DNA of 64,000 nucleotides from Tissierella_A sp964489715 (GCA_964489715.1 CAZBAK010000001.1:1-64000), one strand, 5' to 3'. Positions 42,190-51,396 are shown, counted from the stretch's first letter. Translations and numbers: made by a program. The notes: generated by a model from the letters alone, not told the origin.

Positions 42190-42462
42190 ATGCATATAGG
42201 TAAAGTTATAGGTACTATAGTAGCTACAAGCAAAAATGAAAAGTTAATAGGAAGTAAACTCATGATAGTTCAGCCTATAGACTCTAAACTACAGGAAAAG
42301 GGTGGTGAGGTAGTTGCTGTAGATACAGTTGGTGCAGGTGTAGGAGAGGTAATTATATATGCATCTGGAACTGCAGCAAGAATAGGTGCCAATAAACGTG
42401 AATCACCTATAGACCTTGCCATAGTAGGAATAGTAGATACTATCGACCTAAAGGAAAAATAG
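42190..42462 (+). CDS. BMC-P pentameric vertex protein (EutN/CcmL)
   Basis: A 90-residue EutN/CcmL-fold shell protein: HIGKVIGTIVATSKNEKLIGSKLMIVQP at the start, then VDTVGAGVGEVIIYASGTAAR and ESPIDLAIVGIVDTI. Pentamers cap the icosahedral vertices. ATG 42190 is chosen because AGAGGA lies 9 bases upstream and this start matches the family; ATG 42181 overlaps that site. One copy is enough to close the shell. Confidence 0.95.
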   Translation: MHIGKVIGTIVATSKNEKLIGSKLMIVQPIDSKLQEKGGEVVAVDTVGAGVGEVIIYASGTAARIGANKRESPIDLAIVGIVDTIDLKEK

Positions 42463-42480
42463 CTTAAAGGAGGCAGAGCA

Positions 42481-44292
42481 TTGGATACGAAATATATAAA
42501 GATGGGCATGGAGTATAGAAATCTTATTGATATACTCATGGGAGACAAAGAATTCGCAGATATAGTTTTGCACAATGGAAATGTTGTAAATGTTTTAACC
42601 AGAGAAATATATAAAGCTGATATAGCTATAAAGGGTGAATATATTTTATTAGTTGGAGATTGTCAGGATCTTATAGGTGAAAATACAATGGTTGTTGATT
42701 TAGAGGGAAAATATCTATCACCTGGTTTTATAGATTCCCATATGCACTTTGAATCAAGCATGCTTACAATCACTGAGTTTTCAAGATTATCAATTCCATC
42801 AGGAACAACAACTCTAATAGCAGACCCACATGAGATTGGAAATGCTTTAGGAGCTGTAGGAATGAAAGCTATGGCAGATGAAATAGACTCAGTTCCAAAT
42901 AATGTATTTCTAGTAGTACCAGCACTTACACCGGACTCGCCAGGATTAGAGACTGCTGGAGTAGATATAGATTCAAGAGATATGAAGGATCTTTTAAACT
43001 ATAAACATATGATAGGTATTGGAGAACTTCAAGGATTTTCCAACGCAACACACGTATATAATAATACACCAGAAGTTATAACAGATCTGTTAGCTTCTAC
43101 TATATATGCAAAATCAAAAGACATGATAGTTGATGGAAATGCACCAGAGTTATTTGGTAAGGAATTAGCAGCCCATATTATATCAACTGGAGGTAAGTGT
43201 TCTTGTCACGAAACCACTACTAAGGCAGAAGCAGTAGAAAAGTTGAGACAAGGAGTATATCTATTTATGAGAGAAGGCTCTACTCAGAGAAATATGGCAG
43301 AATGCATCAGAGCTGTAACTGAAGAGGGAATGGACTCTAGAAGATGTATCTTAGCTACAGATGATATGGTAGCAGCAGATCTTGAGACAGTTGGACATAT
43401 GAATGAAATTGTTAAAAGAACAATTAAAGAAGGCGTAAGTCCAGTAGAAGCTATTCAAATGGTAACAATAAACCCTGCTACTTATTTTGGACTAGATGAT
43501 GTAGGGGTTTTAGCTCCAGGTAAAAAAGCTGATATAGCAGTTATAGATGACTTAGAAGATATGAGTGTAGAGGGAGTATTTTTAAATGGTAAATTTGTAG
43601 CATCAAAGATGGAACTACTAATTGACCTACCAAAATACACATATCCAGATAGTGTTAAATCATCTGTAAAAAGAGGACCTATAACAGAAGAAGAATTACA
43701 AATTTTAGCAGAAGGAAATACTGCTCGCGGTAGATGTATTGAAGTTATACCAGATCAAAACTTAACGGGAAAATCTGAAGAAGACCTAAAGGTACAAAGA
43801 GGTGTAGTAGAATCAGATATATCTAAAGATGTTCTTTATATTTCCTGTGTAGAAAGATATGGTAGGACAGGTGAAGTAGGTAAGGCTTTTGTAAAAGGAT
43901 TTGGCCTTAAAGAAGGAGCATTTGCAGAATCCGTAGCACATGATACTCATAATATAACAGTTGTTGGAACAAACTATAAAGACATGGTAGTTGCAGTAAA
44001 CAAGGTTATAGAAATGGGCGGAGGTTTAGCTATTGCTAACAAGGGAAGAGTAATAGGGGAAATGGCCCTTCCTGTAGGAGGTCTTATAACAGACTTACTA
44101 GATGCTCATGAAGTTAGTGCAAAGATTGAAGAATTAGAGGAAATGGTAGTAAGAGACTTAGGATGTACTATACACGCACCATTTATGCATCTTTCATTCT
44201 TAGCTCTATCTACAAGTCCAACTTGGAAGATAACAGATAAGGGTCTTATAGATGTAAATAACTTTAAAATTTTAGATCCAATTGTAAGATAA
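42481..44292 (+). CDS. ade: Adenine deaminase (Ade, amidohydrolase)
   Basis: A 603-residue metal-dependent amidohydrolase of the bacterial Ade type, starting at TTG 42481 behind AAAGGAGG. Diagnostic motifs are GFIDSHMHFESS (His 87 and 89), GTTTLIADPHEIGNALG, MIGIGELQGF, GKCSCHE and CILATDD. It converts adenine to hypoxanthine. It ends the first BMC transcript unit (terminator at 44301). A second possibility here is deamination of 4-aminoimidazole, an intermediate of xanthine fermentation with a similar amino-imidazole group. Confidence 0.92.
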   Translation: MDTKYIKMGMEYRNLIDILMGDKEFADIVLHNGNVVNVLTREIYKADIAIKGEYILLVGDCQDLIGENTMVVDLEGKYLSPGFIDSHMHFESSMLTITEFSRLSIPSGTTTLIADPHEIGNALGAVGMKAMADEIDSVPNNVFLVVPALTPDSPGLETAGVDIDSRDMKDLLNYKHMIGIGELQGFSNATHVYNNTPEVITDLLASTIYAKSKDMIVDGNAPELFGKELAAHIISTGGKCSCHETTTKAEAVEKLRQGVYLFMREGSTQRNMAECIRAVTEEGMDSRRCILATDDMVAADLETVGHMNEIVKRTIKEGVSPVEAIQMVTINPATYFGLDDVGVLAPGKKADIAVIDDLEDMSVEGVFLNGKFVASKMELLIDLPKYTYPDSVKSSVKRGPITEEELQILAEGNTARGRCIEVIPDQNLTGKSEEDLKVQRGVVESDISKDVLYISCVERYGRTGEVGKAFVKGFGLKEGAFAESVAHDTHNITVVGTNYKDMVVAVNKVIEMGGGLAIANKGRVIGEMALPVGGLITDLLDAHEVSAKIEELEEMVVRDLGCTIHAPFMHLSFLALSTSPTWKITDKGLIDVNNFKILDPIVR

Positions 44293-44300
44293 GAGAGACT

Positions 44301-44347
44301 AAAAGCACTCTATAAATTATTCGAATAATTTATAGAGTGCTTTTTTA
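44301..44347 (+). terminator. Terminator after ade
   Basis: Long perfect stem (AAAAGCACTCTATAAATTATT and its complement) around TCG, with T6. It closes the ubiX-to-ade transcript. Confidence 0.93.
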
Positions 44348-44487
44348 TGATTACTGTATAAAATTACAAAAACAATAGAAATATATTGGAAAAAAATTGA
44401 TTGTGTTGTATAATATATACATACGATATTAGCACCTACAATGATATAATCAAATTGTAGGAAATATTGTATAAAGGAGAGTTTGAA

Positions 44488-45478
44488 ATGACCAAGAAAA
44501 TATTAAAAGGTACCATAGTTTATACACCAACAAAAGAGGAATTTAAAATACATGAAGATTCCTATATTATAGTAGAGGATGGAAAAGTAGTAACTATAGA
44601 AAAAGAGTTAGATGATAAATACAAGGATTATGAAATAGAAGATTATAGTGGAAAACTTATAATACCTGGTTTTGTAGATCTTCACCTTCATGCTACACAA
44701 TATCCCAACAGAGGGCTTGGAATGGATAAGGAATTAATTCCTTGGTTAGAGACTTACACATTTCCAGAAGAAAGTAAATATAAAGATGTAGCATATGCGG
44801 AAAAGGTTTTCAAAAAGCTTATTAATGAATTGTGGGCAGTTGGTACTNNNNNNNNNNNNNNNNNNNNNNNNNNNNNNNNNNNNNNNNNNNNNNNNNNNNN
44901 NNNNNNNNNNNNNNNNNNNNNNNNNNNNNNNNNNNNNNNNNNNNNNNTTTAATCTATTTGGAATTAGGAACACTATAATGGCTCATTGTGTATATAATAC
45001 AGATGATGAAATAGAGCTTATGGCTGAAAATGGAGTCTATGCAGCTCATAGTCCTTATTCAAACTATAACTTAGCAAGTGGTGTTATGCCTGTGAGAAAG
45101 TATTTAAATAAGGGTGTAAATGTAGGCTTGGCATCTGATATATCGGGAGGAAACAATTTAAGTATACCTGAAGTTATGCGTGCCGCAGTTCAAGCTTCAA
45201 AGATGGTATGGCTAGAATCTGATAAAGAATTAGCACCCCTTGATTTTTCTGAAGGATTCTTCCTAGCTACAAAAGCTGGAGGTAAATTCTTTGGTAAGGT
45301 CGGAAGTTTTGAAGAAGGTTATGAATTTGATGCGCTTATAATTGATGATAAGGAATTAGCAGAATTAAATGAACTTAGTACAGTAGAGAGGCTGGAAAAG
45401 TATATGTATATTGGAGATGATAGAAACATAGAAGCTAGATATGTTTCAGGAGAAAAAATAGAAAAGCCATTTAAATGA
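44488..45478 (+). CDS. guaD: Guanine deaminase, interrupted by an assembly gap
   Basis: The start is ATG 44488, behind AAAGGAGAG. The 120 residues before the gap carry the metal site (PGFVDLHLHATQY) and PWLETYTFPEE. The 176 after it carry AHSPYSNYNLASG and the catalytic-Asp region GLASDISGG. Both halves match bacterial guanine deaminase, which makes xanthine from guanine. Family length is about 430, so roughly 130-150 residues are missing. The 100 N break the frame only nominally and understate the real gap. It is followed closely by pucR. Confidence 0.9.
44848..44947. other. 100-N assembly gap inside guaD
   Basis: A placeholder gap of exactly 100 N. Unlike the first gap, its flanks share no overlap. 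Expected guanine deaminase length implies about 400 bases are missing here. Confidence 0.93.
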
Positions 45479-45536
45479 TATATTGGAAATAGAAAATATT
45501 TTATATCTTTCTTTGGCTTAAAGGAGAAGTAGATTT

Positions 45537-47201
45537 ATGTCAAGGATGAATGGTATAAGTATAGACAATTTATTAGAATTAAAAGAGATGAAGGGCTGTA
45601 CGCTGGTAGCTGGATTTAGAAGTTCTAAAAACACTATATCTAGAATCAATATAATGGCTGATCCAGATATAGTAGAATGGACTACAAGTGGAGAATTTTT
45701 ACTTACCACCTCCTACTTTTTCCAAAATGAAAATATAGAAAAGCAAAAGAAGCTTATAACTCAATGTCATGAAAGAAATTTAGCAGGAATAGGAATCAAG
45801 CTTGCGGCTAAGGGTGGAAAACTACCACAGGAAATATTGGATCTAGCAAATAGATTAAATTTTCCCATAGTAGATATAGAGTATTCTATACCACTTTCAA
45901 ATATAATGATGGGTGCATTTAAAGAAATATTTAATAAGCAAGCTTCACTCCTAGAAAGACTTGAAAAAGTTCATGGCAAACTTATGGATTCAATGTTAAG
46001 GGGAAGTGGCTTAGAAAATATAATAGAAATTCTATATGAAAATATAAAAAACCCTGTAGTTCTGAGTCTAAGTTTTTCTGGTGAGAATTTTAAAAAATTA
46101 GGAGAAAATAGCAAGTATTTAGAAGAAGAATTTGATAAGGAAATAAGATCCTTTTATGAGTGTGGGGACACTAGAAGTAAATTGAAAAAATTAATAGAAG
46201 AAGACATTATGATAGATGGAAGATATGTAAAAAGAATGATAATGCCTATAATTCTTAGAAATCAAATTTATGGTCATCTATTCTTTTGGGGTATAGAAAC
46301 ACCCTTAGGTGGTTTTGATGTATCTATTATCGAATCATCTTCAACTACCATATCCCTGTTTATACTACAGCAGCTTTCTATCAAAGAAGTAGAAATAAGA
46401 TATAGCTCTGAATATTTTGAAGATCTTATTTCACTTGATGCAAGTAGAAAGAAAAAAGCCTTAGATAGGGCAAAGTTTTTTAATTTAAATATAGATGACC
46501 ATTATATAGTGGAAGTTTTGAGTTTTAAGGGAGAAAGTGATGAACTTGAAGAAGACTTAAATTATCTACAAGAGTTTTCTAATCCTATAGTAAATAATAT
46601 AGAAAATATAATGAATGACTTAAAGTTACAAGGGATTGTATCTACCAAAGGACATGGTATACAGATATTATTAAACTTTAGAGAAAAAGAAAAGGCAATG
46701 AGTAGTGTAGAATTATTCAATGAAAAACTTTTAGAGATGCTCCTAAAGCGCAAAAAAGAAATAGAAATTAAAATAGGTGTAGGAAGAGTCTATAAGGGAC
46801 TTAGAAATGTAGATAAGAGTTTTCAAGATGCAATAAGAGCTGTTAGAATAGGCAAGGTTATATCTTCTAAAAATATAATAACCTATGATGAACTTGGAAT
46901 ATTTAAAATCCTATCCCAAGATTTCTTAAATCATGAATTGGAAGATTTTTATGATACTACATTGAAAAAACTAGTAGACTATGATGAAAAGAAATCAACT
47001 GAACTCATATTAACTCTGACATCTTATTTTAAGAATAATGGCAATTTAACTAGAATCTCTGAAGAACTCTTTACTCACTACAACACAATCCTCTATAGAG
47101 TAAAGAGAATTGAAGAAATAACAGGCTTAAACCTAGATGATCCTTCTGAAAGATTAAACCTAGAAATAGCTATAAAGATAAAAGAGTTGCTATTAAAATA
47201 G
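45537..47201 (+). CDS. pucR: PucR-family purine-catabolism regulator
   Basis: A 554-residue transcription factor. The N-terminal PucR domain (about 1-130) contains TLVAGFRSSKNTISR and EWTTSGEFLLTT. A middle GGDEF-like/CdaR region (about 300-420) follows. A C-terminal PucR helix-turn-helix (about 490-550) contains LTRISEELFTHYNTILYRVKRIEE. PucR in Bacillus controls purine uptake and breakdown genes. Here it lies centrally in the locus, 58 bases after guaD and before the amidohydrolase gene, so it is the likely local regulator. The effector is unknown. Confidence 0.92.
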   Translation: MSRMNGISIDNLLELKEMKGCTLVAGFRSSKNTISRINIMADPDIVEWTTSGEFLLTTSYFFQNENIEKQKKLITQCHERNLAGIGIKLAAKGGKLPQEILDLANRLNFPIVDIEYSIPLSNIMMGAFKEIFNKQASLLERLEKVHGKLMDSMLRGSGLENIIEILYENIKNPVVLSLSFSGENFKKLGENSKYLEEEFDKEIRSFYECGDTRSKLKKLIEEDIMIDGRYVKRMIMPIILRNQIYGHLFFWGIETPLGGFDVSIIESSSTTISLFILQQLSIKEVEIRYSSEYFEDLISLDASRKKKALDRAKFFNLNIDDHYIVEVLSFKGESDELEEDLNYLQEFSNPIVNNIENIMNDLKLQGIVSTKGHGIQILLNFREKEKAMSSVELFNEKLLEMLLKRKKEIEIKIGVGRVYKGLRNVDKSFQDAIRAVRIGKVISSKNIITYDELGIFKILSQDFLNHELEDFYDTTLKKLVDYDEKKSTELILTLTSYFKNNGNLTRISEELFTHYNTILYRVKRIEEITGLNLDDPSERLNLEIAIKIKELLLK

Positions 47202-47351
47202 ATTGCTGTAAAACATATACAAAAGAAGCTATATAATTAATTTGTTTGACTTAAATTTTTAGATAAAACATACAAGGGAAAAAGGCTTCTTTTGTGTTAT
47301 ACTTATACTACAAGTTAAAAAAGAAACATTAAAATAATAGGAGGGTTAATT

Positions 47352-48950
47352 ATGTATGATGTAATACTGAAAAATGCTAACATTCCTCAAGGCGATAATA
47401 CGAAACTAACAAATGTGTTGATTAAAGATGAGAAAATAGTTGGCTTCATAGATGATATATCATCTGTAGAAGCGAAAGAAGTAATAGACGCTAAAGAGAA
47501 CTTGACACTTCCGGGATGTATAGATCCACATGTTCACTTTATGTATCAAGGATTTCCACATAGAGAAAACTTCTTAACAGGATCAGCAGCAGCAGTTACA
47601 GGTGGAGTAACAACTGTAATTGATATGCCTTGTTGTTCTGTACCGTCAGTAAGATCTAAAGATCAATTTGATTTAAAGTTAGATTTAGTTCAACCACAAT
47701 CCTTAGTAGACTTTGCATTTTGGGGTGGAGTTACAGGAGAAGATGTAAGAGAAGGATGGTTAGATTGCGTTCAAGAACAAGCTGATTACGGAGTAGTAGG
47801 ATTTAAAGCATATATGACTCCGTCAGTACCAACATTCCCAAGAGTTACAGATCCTGAAATGTTTGAAGCATTCAAGGCTGTTGCAAAAACAGGTCTTCCA
47901 GTTGGAATACATGCTGAAAACTATGCCATGTGTGATTTCTATGTTGATAAACTTAGAGATGAAGGTAGAACAGATGGACCTGCATGGGCTGAAGCTAGAA
48001 TGGAATTAGCTGAAAAAGTTGCTATAGAGCTTGGAATAAGCTTTGCTGAAGCTGCAGATGCTAGACTTCATATAGTTCACATGAGTACAGGAATAGGTGC
48101 TCATTTAGTTGGAGAAGCAAAGAAAAGAGGATTAAAAGTTACTTCTGAAACTTGTCCTCACTATCTTACTATAAATGCACAAGATGCTATGACTGAATAT
48201 GGAGCCCTAGCTAAAATTGCACCACCACTAAGAACTAAAAAAGACAATGAAGAACTTTGGGAAGGACTTAGAAATGGTAGTGTAGACTTCATGGGAACAG
48301 ACCATGCTCCTTATGAATTAGAAAGTGAGAAACAAAAAGAAGGTATGGATATATGGACAGCATTCCCAGGAATTCCTGGAGTTGAAACTATGGTTCCAAT
48401 ACTAGTAAGTGAAGGATATAATAAAGGTAGACTTTCATTATCACAATTAGTCAATGTATTAAGTAAAAATGCAGCAATTCACTATGGTTTATACCCTAAG
48501 AAAGGTGCTATGGAAATAGGATCAGATGCTGACTTTACAATAATAGACCTAGATAAAGAGTGGACTATAGATGTAGAAGAAGAATCTTCAATGTGTGGAT
48601 ATACACCATTAGATGGAATAGAGTTAAAGGGTAAAGTTGAAAAGACAATAATAAGAGGACATGTAGTATTTGAAGATGTTGAAGAAAGTACTTTAAAAGA
48701 ACTTACTGATGAAGAACTTCAAACTATAGTTCACAACTATCCTGAAGGTGTAGAAGAAAAATACAAGAAACACTTTGACAGATATCCTCATCTTCATAGT
48801 GCAGAGTATGAGAAGAGCTACAGAAAAGATCATCCAGAACTAATAGACGAGCATATAAGAGGAATAAAGGGAATAAAAGTAAAACCAGGATTTGGACAAT
48901 TTGTTAAGAGACAAAGCATACAAGAATTACCAAAAACTATAACTTACTAA
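47352..48950 (+). CDS. Cyclic amidohydrolase (dihydropyrimidinase/allantoinase family), candidate xanthine amidohydrolase
   Basis: A 532-residue amidohydrolase. Metal ligands are H60 and H62 (DPHVHF), the carbamylated K152 (GFKAYM), H187 (GIHAEN), H243 (IVHMSTG) and D317 (GTDHAP). The family opens cyclic amide rings of hydantoins, dihydropyrimidines and allantoin. It is about 75 residues longer than usual; the additional C-terminal part ends SIQELPKTITY. Purine context and neighbours suggest it opens xanthine to 4-ureido-5-imidazolecarboxylate. This is inference; allantoinase or dihydropyrimidinase activity is the alternative. Confidence 0.85.
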   Translation: MYDVILKNANIPQGDNTKLTNVLIKDEKIVGFIDDISSVEAKEVIDAKENLTLPGCIDPHVHFMYQGFPHRENFLTGSAAAVTGGVTTVIDMPCCSVPSVRSKDQFDLKLDLVQPQSLVDFAFWGGVTGEDVREGWLDCVQEQADYGVVGFKAYMTPSVPTFPRVTDPEMFEAFKAVAKTGLPVGIHAENYAMCDFYVDKLRDEGRTDGPAWAEARMELAEKVAIELGISFAEAADARLHIVHMSTGIGAHLVGEAKKRGLKVTSETCPHYLTINAQDAMTEYGALAKIAPPLRTKKDNEELWEGLRNGSVDFMGTDHAPYELESEKQKEGMDIWTAFPGIPGVETMVPILVSEGYNKGRLSLSQLVNVLSKNAAIHYGLYPKKGAMEIGSDADFTIIDLDKEWTIDVEEESSMCGYTPLDGIELKGKVEKTIIRGHVVFEDVEESTLKELTDEELQTIVHNYPEGVEEKYKKHFDRYPHLHSAEYEKSYRKDHPELIDEHIRGIKGIKVKPGFGQFVKRQSIQELPKTITY

Positions 48951-48954
48951 AAAA

Positions 48955-48995
48955 TTTTCTCATATAGTTGGATTTTAATCCAACTATATGAGAAA
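48955..48995 (+). promoter_or_regulatory. Long perfect hairpin between amidohydrolase and cysteine hydrolase genes
   Basis: TTTTCTCATATAGTTGGATT pairs with its exact complement. The plus-strand tail is A-rich rather than T-rich, so it is a poor terminator in the gene direction. It may limit read-through or stabilise the upstream mRNA. Confidence 0.5.
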
Positions 48996-49047
48996 ATAAA
49001 AGAATAAGATAATACTTAGTTATTAGAAAATAGGAGGAATATCGATT

Positions 49048-49650
49048 ATGAGTAGAGATGGAATAATAGTAATAGATATGTTAAACGATTTTGTAGGTCC
49101 AGAAGCACCACTTAGATGTCCAGGTGGAGAAGTTATAATACCAGACCTTCAAAGACTTTTTAAATGGGTTAGAGCAAGAGAAAGTGATGATGTACAACTA
49201 ATTCACATACAAGAAGCTCATAGAAAAAACGATGCTGACTTTAGAGTAAGACCAGTACATGCAGTAGCAGGAACTCATGGATCAGACTTTATAAAGGAAC
49301 TTTATCCTGAAGGTGATGAATATACAATTCCTAAGAGAAGACATAGTTCATTTGCACACACTGATTTAGACCTATATTTAAGAGAAGAAAACTTAGATAC
49401 AGTAGTTCTTACAGGAGTATGGACAAATGTATGTGTTAGATCTACAGCTACAGATGCTTTAGCATTAGGTTATAGAGTAATAACATTAACTGATGGTGTA
49501 CACTCTAAAAATGATGAAATGCATGAGTATGGATTAAATGACTTAAGTATATTTACAAAGCTTATGACTATAGATGAATATATAGATGCAAAAGAAAAAG
49601 GTTTAGATCCATGGTTAGGCGCAGGAGATGCAGACAATAAAGTAGAATAA
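49048..49650 (+). CDS. Cysteine hydrolase (isochorismatase fold), candidate ureido amidase
   Basis: A 200-residue hydrolase with the complete D-K-C triad: D10 (IVIDMLNDF), K96 (IPKRRHSSF) and C129 (TNVCVRST, with the preceding cis-type peptide). The fold includes N-carbamoylsarcosine amidase, biuret hydrolase and RutB, which split carbamoyl or ureido groups to CO2, NH3 and an amine. In this locus I infer it hydrolyses 4-ureido-5-imidazolecarboxylate to 4-amino-5-imidazolecarboxylate, the UbiD substrate. True isochorismatase activity is unlikely, as no siderophore genes are present. Confidence 0.88.
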   Translation: MSRDGIIVIDMLNDFVGPEAPLRCPGGEVIIPDLQRLFKWVRARESDDVQLIHIQEAHRKNDADFRVRPVHAVAGTHGSDFIKELYPEGDEYTIPKRRHSSFAHTDLDLYLREENLDTVVLTGVWTNVCVRSTATDALALGYRVITLTDGVHSKNDEMHEYGLNDLSIFTKLMTIDEYIDAKEKGLDPWLGAGDADNKVE

Positions 49651-49687
49651 AAAGTTACAGTATTAGCTAGATATTAACAAAATGTAC

Positions 49688-49722
49688 TTAACTCAGATAA
49701 GAATAATTCACATCTGAGTTAA
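49688..49722 (+). terminator. Possible terminator after cysteine hydrolase
   Basis: CTTAACTCAGAT paired with ATCTGAGTTAAG. The tail is only moderately T-rich. Confidence 0.5.
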
Positions 49723-49810
49723 GCTGCATTTACTATATTATACAGGCAAGAATAAAAACTTAAGAATCTAGAAGTATATTCAATTTTTATTGAATATGAA
49801 AACGATTTCA

Positions 49811-49844
49811 ACTTAATTTAATTTTATAAAATTAAATTAAGTTA
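49811..49844 (+). promoter_or_regulatory. AT-rich palindrome upstream of the purine permease
   Basis: AACTTAATTTAATTTTA pairs perfectly with its complement, 29 bases before the permease ATG. It could be an operator or an mRNA hairpin; it is not a purine riboswitch. Confidence 0.4.
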
Positions 49845-49872
49845 AAATAAAATAGATTTAAGGAGGAATAAT

Positions 49873-51207
49873 ATGTCTAGTGAAAGAATTAATGATGGCG
49901 GATTTTTTGAAAAGCAATTTAAGCTTAGAGAAAATGGATCCGATGTAAAGACAGAGATTTTGGCAGGTTTAACAACATTTATGACTATGGGTTATATTTT
50001 AGCAGTAAACCCACCTATGCTTGGTGAAACGGGTATGAACTCAGGATCTGTATTTACAGCAACAGCATTAGCATCTGTCATAGCCTGTGTTATGATGGCA
50101 TTCTTAGCAAACTATCCATTTGGATTATCTGCAGGAATGGGACTAAACGCATTTTTTACTTACACCGTAGTTTTTGGAATGGGAAAAACTTGGCAGTTCG
50201 CATTAACAGCAGTATTTTTAGAGGGTATAATTTTCCTGATATTATCAGTATTTAAGGTCAGAGAGGCAATTTTCAATGCCATACCTATGAATCTTAAGAA
50301 GGCAGTTTCAGTGGGAATAGGTTTATTTATAGCCCTTATAGGATTTACAAATGCAGGAATTGTTATAGCCGAAGGTGGTACTATATTAAATCTTGGTGAT
50401 TTAACATCAGCAGGACCGCTTCTTGCAATAATAGGAATTATAATTACAGGATTTTTACTAGCTAAAAATGTAAAAGGAGCAATTTTCTTTGGTATACTTA
50501 TAACAACTGTAATTGGAATTCCAATGGGTATCACACCATTACCAGATGGATCCTTTTTAGGAATATTTTCAGCACCACCATCTATAGCACCAACTTTCTT
50601 AAAGTTTGAGTGGGGAGAAATATTTACCTTTGATATGCTTATAGTAGTATTTACCTTCCTTTTTGTAGATATCTTTGATACAGTTGGAACACTTATTGGA
50701 GTATCTTCAAAAGCAGGTATGCTTGATGAAGATGGGAAACTTCCAAGAGTAGGTAAGGCACTTTTAGCTGACGCAATAGGTACTACAGCAGGAGCTATGC
50801 TTGGTACTTCAACAGTAACAACTTTTGTTGAGTCAGCATCAGGAGTAGCAGAAGGTGGAAGAACTGGTCTTACAGCTTTAACAACAGGAGCTATGTTTGC
50901 ACTATCACTTATACTTGCTCCACTATTCTTAATAATACCAGGACAAGCTACTGCACCAGCTCTTATAATAGTAGGACTATTCATGATGGGACCTATAAAA
51001 GAGATTGATTTAGATGATTATACAGAAGCAATACCAGCATTTTTAACTATAGTAATGATGCCTTTTGCATATTCTATAGCTGAAGGAATTGTATTTGGTA
51101 TGGTTTCATATGTAGTTTTAAAATTAGTTGCAGGAAAAGGTAAAGAAGTTACACCTATTATGTACGTATTGGCAGCATTATTTATAGCCAAGAATATACT
51201 AATGTAA
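49873..51207 (+). CDS. NCS2-family purine permease (AzgA/PbuG type)
   Basis: A 444-residue membrane protein with about 12-14 spans. Conserved elements are EILAGLTTFMTMGYILAVNP (about 29-48), PFGLSAGMGLNAFFTY and DIFDTVGTLIGVSSKAGML. These fit the hypoxanthine/guanine/adenine:proton symporters AzgA, PbuG and PbuO. It would bring purine bases to the enzymes of this locus. AAGGAGG precedes the ATG. No purine riboswitch precedes it, in contrast to Bacillus pbuG, so control may be through PucR. Confidence 0.92.
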   Translation: MSSERINDGGFFEKQFKLRENGSDVKTEILAGLTTFMTMGYILAVNPPMLGETGMNSGSVFTATALASVIACVMMAFLANYPFGLSAGMGLNAFFTYTVVFGMGKTWQFALTAVFLEGIIFLILSVFKVREAIFNAIPMNLKKAVSVGIGLFIALIGFTNAGIVIAEGGTILNLGDLTSAGPLLAIIGIIITGFLLAKNVKGAIFFGILITTVIGIPMGITPLPDGSFLGIFSAPPSIAPTFLKFEWGEIFTFDMLIVVFTFLFVDIFDTVGTLIGVSSKAGMLDEDGKLPRVGKALLADAIGTTAGAMLGTSTVTTFVESASGVAEGGRTGLTALTTGAMFALSLILAPLFLIIPGQATAPALIIVGLFMMGPIKEIDLDDYTEAIPAFLTIVMMPFAYSIAEGIVFGMVSYVVLKLVAGKGKEVTPIMYVLAALFIAKNILM

Positions 51208-51241
51208 ATAATAGCCGCCCTATCCAGGCGGCTATTATTAT
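51207..51241 (+). terminator. Possible terminator after purine permease
   Basis: AATAATAGCCGCC / GGCGGCTATTATT stem with loop CTATCCA. The plus-strand tail has few T, so termination may be partial. Confidence 0.55.
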
Positions 51242-51365
51242 CCAAATATAAACAAGCCTAAAACATTTACAATATTAAATTATGTAGATTAATTTAATAT
51301 TGTAATGTTTACATATATTATTATATGTTGTAAATTAGTTATAGAGAGGAGGATTATTAGCTCTA

Positions 51366-51392
51366 GTGAGATTTAAATTAGAGTTAGTATAA
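51366..51392 (+). CDS. Possible 8-residue leader peptide before the hydroxylase operon
   Basis: GTG at 51366 lies 13 bases after AGGAGG (51347-51352), opens 8 codons and stops 4 bases before the FAD-subunit ATG. That AGGAGG is otherwise unused. Translational coupling through it would explain the missing ribosome site at 51397. Very short; speculative. Confidence 0.25.
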   Translation: MRFKLELV

Positions 51393-51396
51393 AATT

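Noticed and set aside
49048..49650. Literal isochorismatase in siderophore synthesis
   Set aside because: No siderophore genes are nearby, and the family includes carbamoyl and ureido amidases that fit the purine setting better.
49651..49872. Purine riboswitch upstream of the purine permease
   Set aside because: The loop sequences conserved in purine aptamers are absent; only AT-rich hairpins are present.
50160..50984. A 274-codon minus-strand open frame opposite the purine permease
   Set aside because: It is antisense to a clear NCS2 permease. Its product is a run of Ile, Pro, Ser and Ala with no motif, a normal mirror of a membrane-protein gene.
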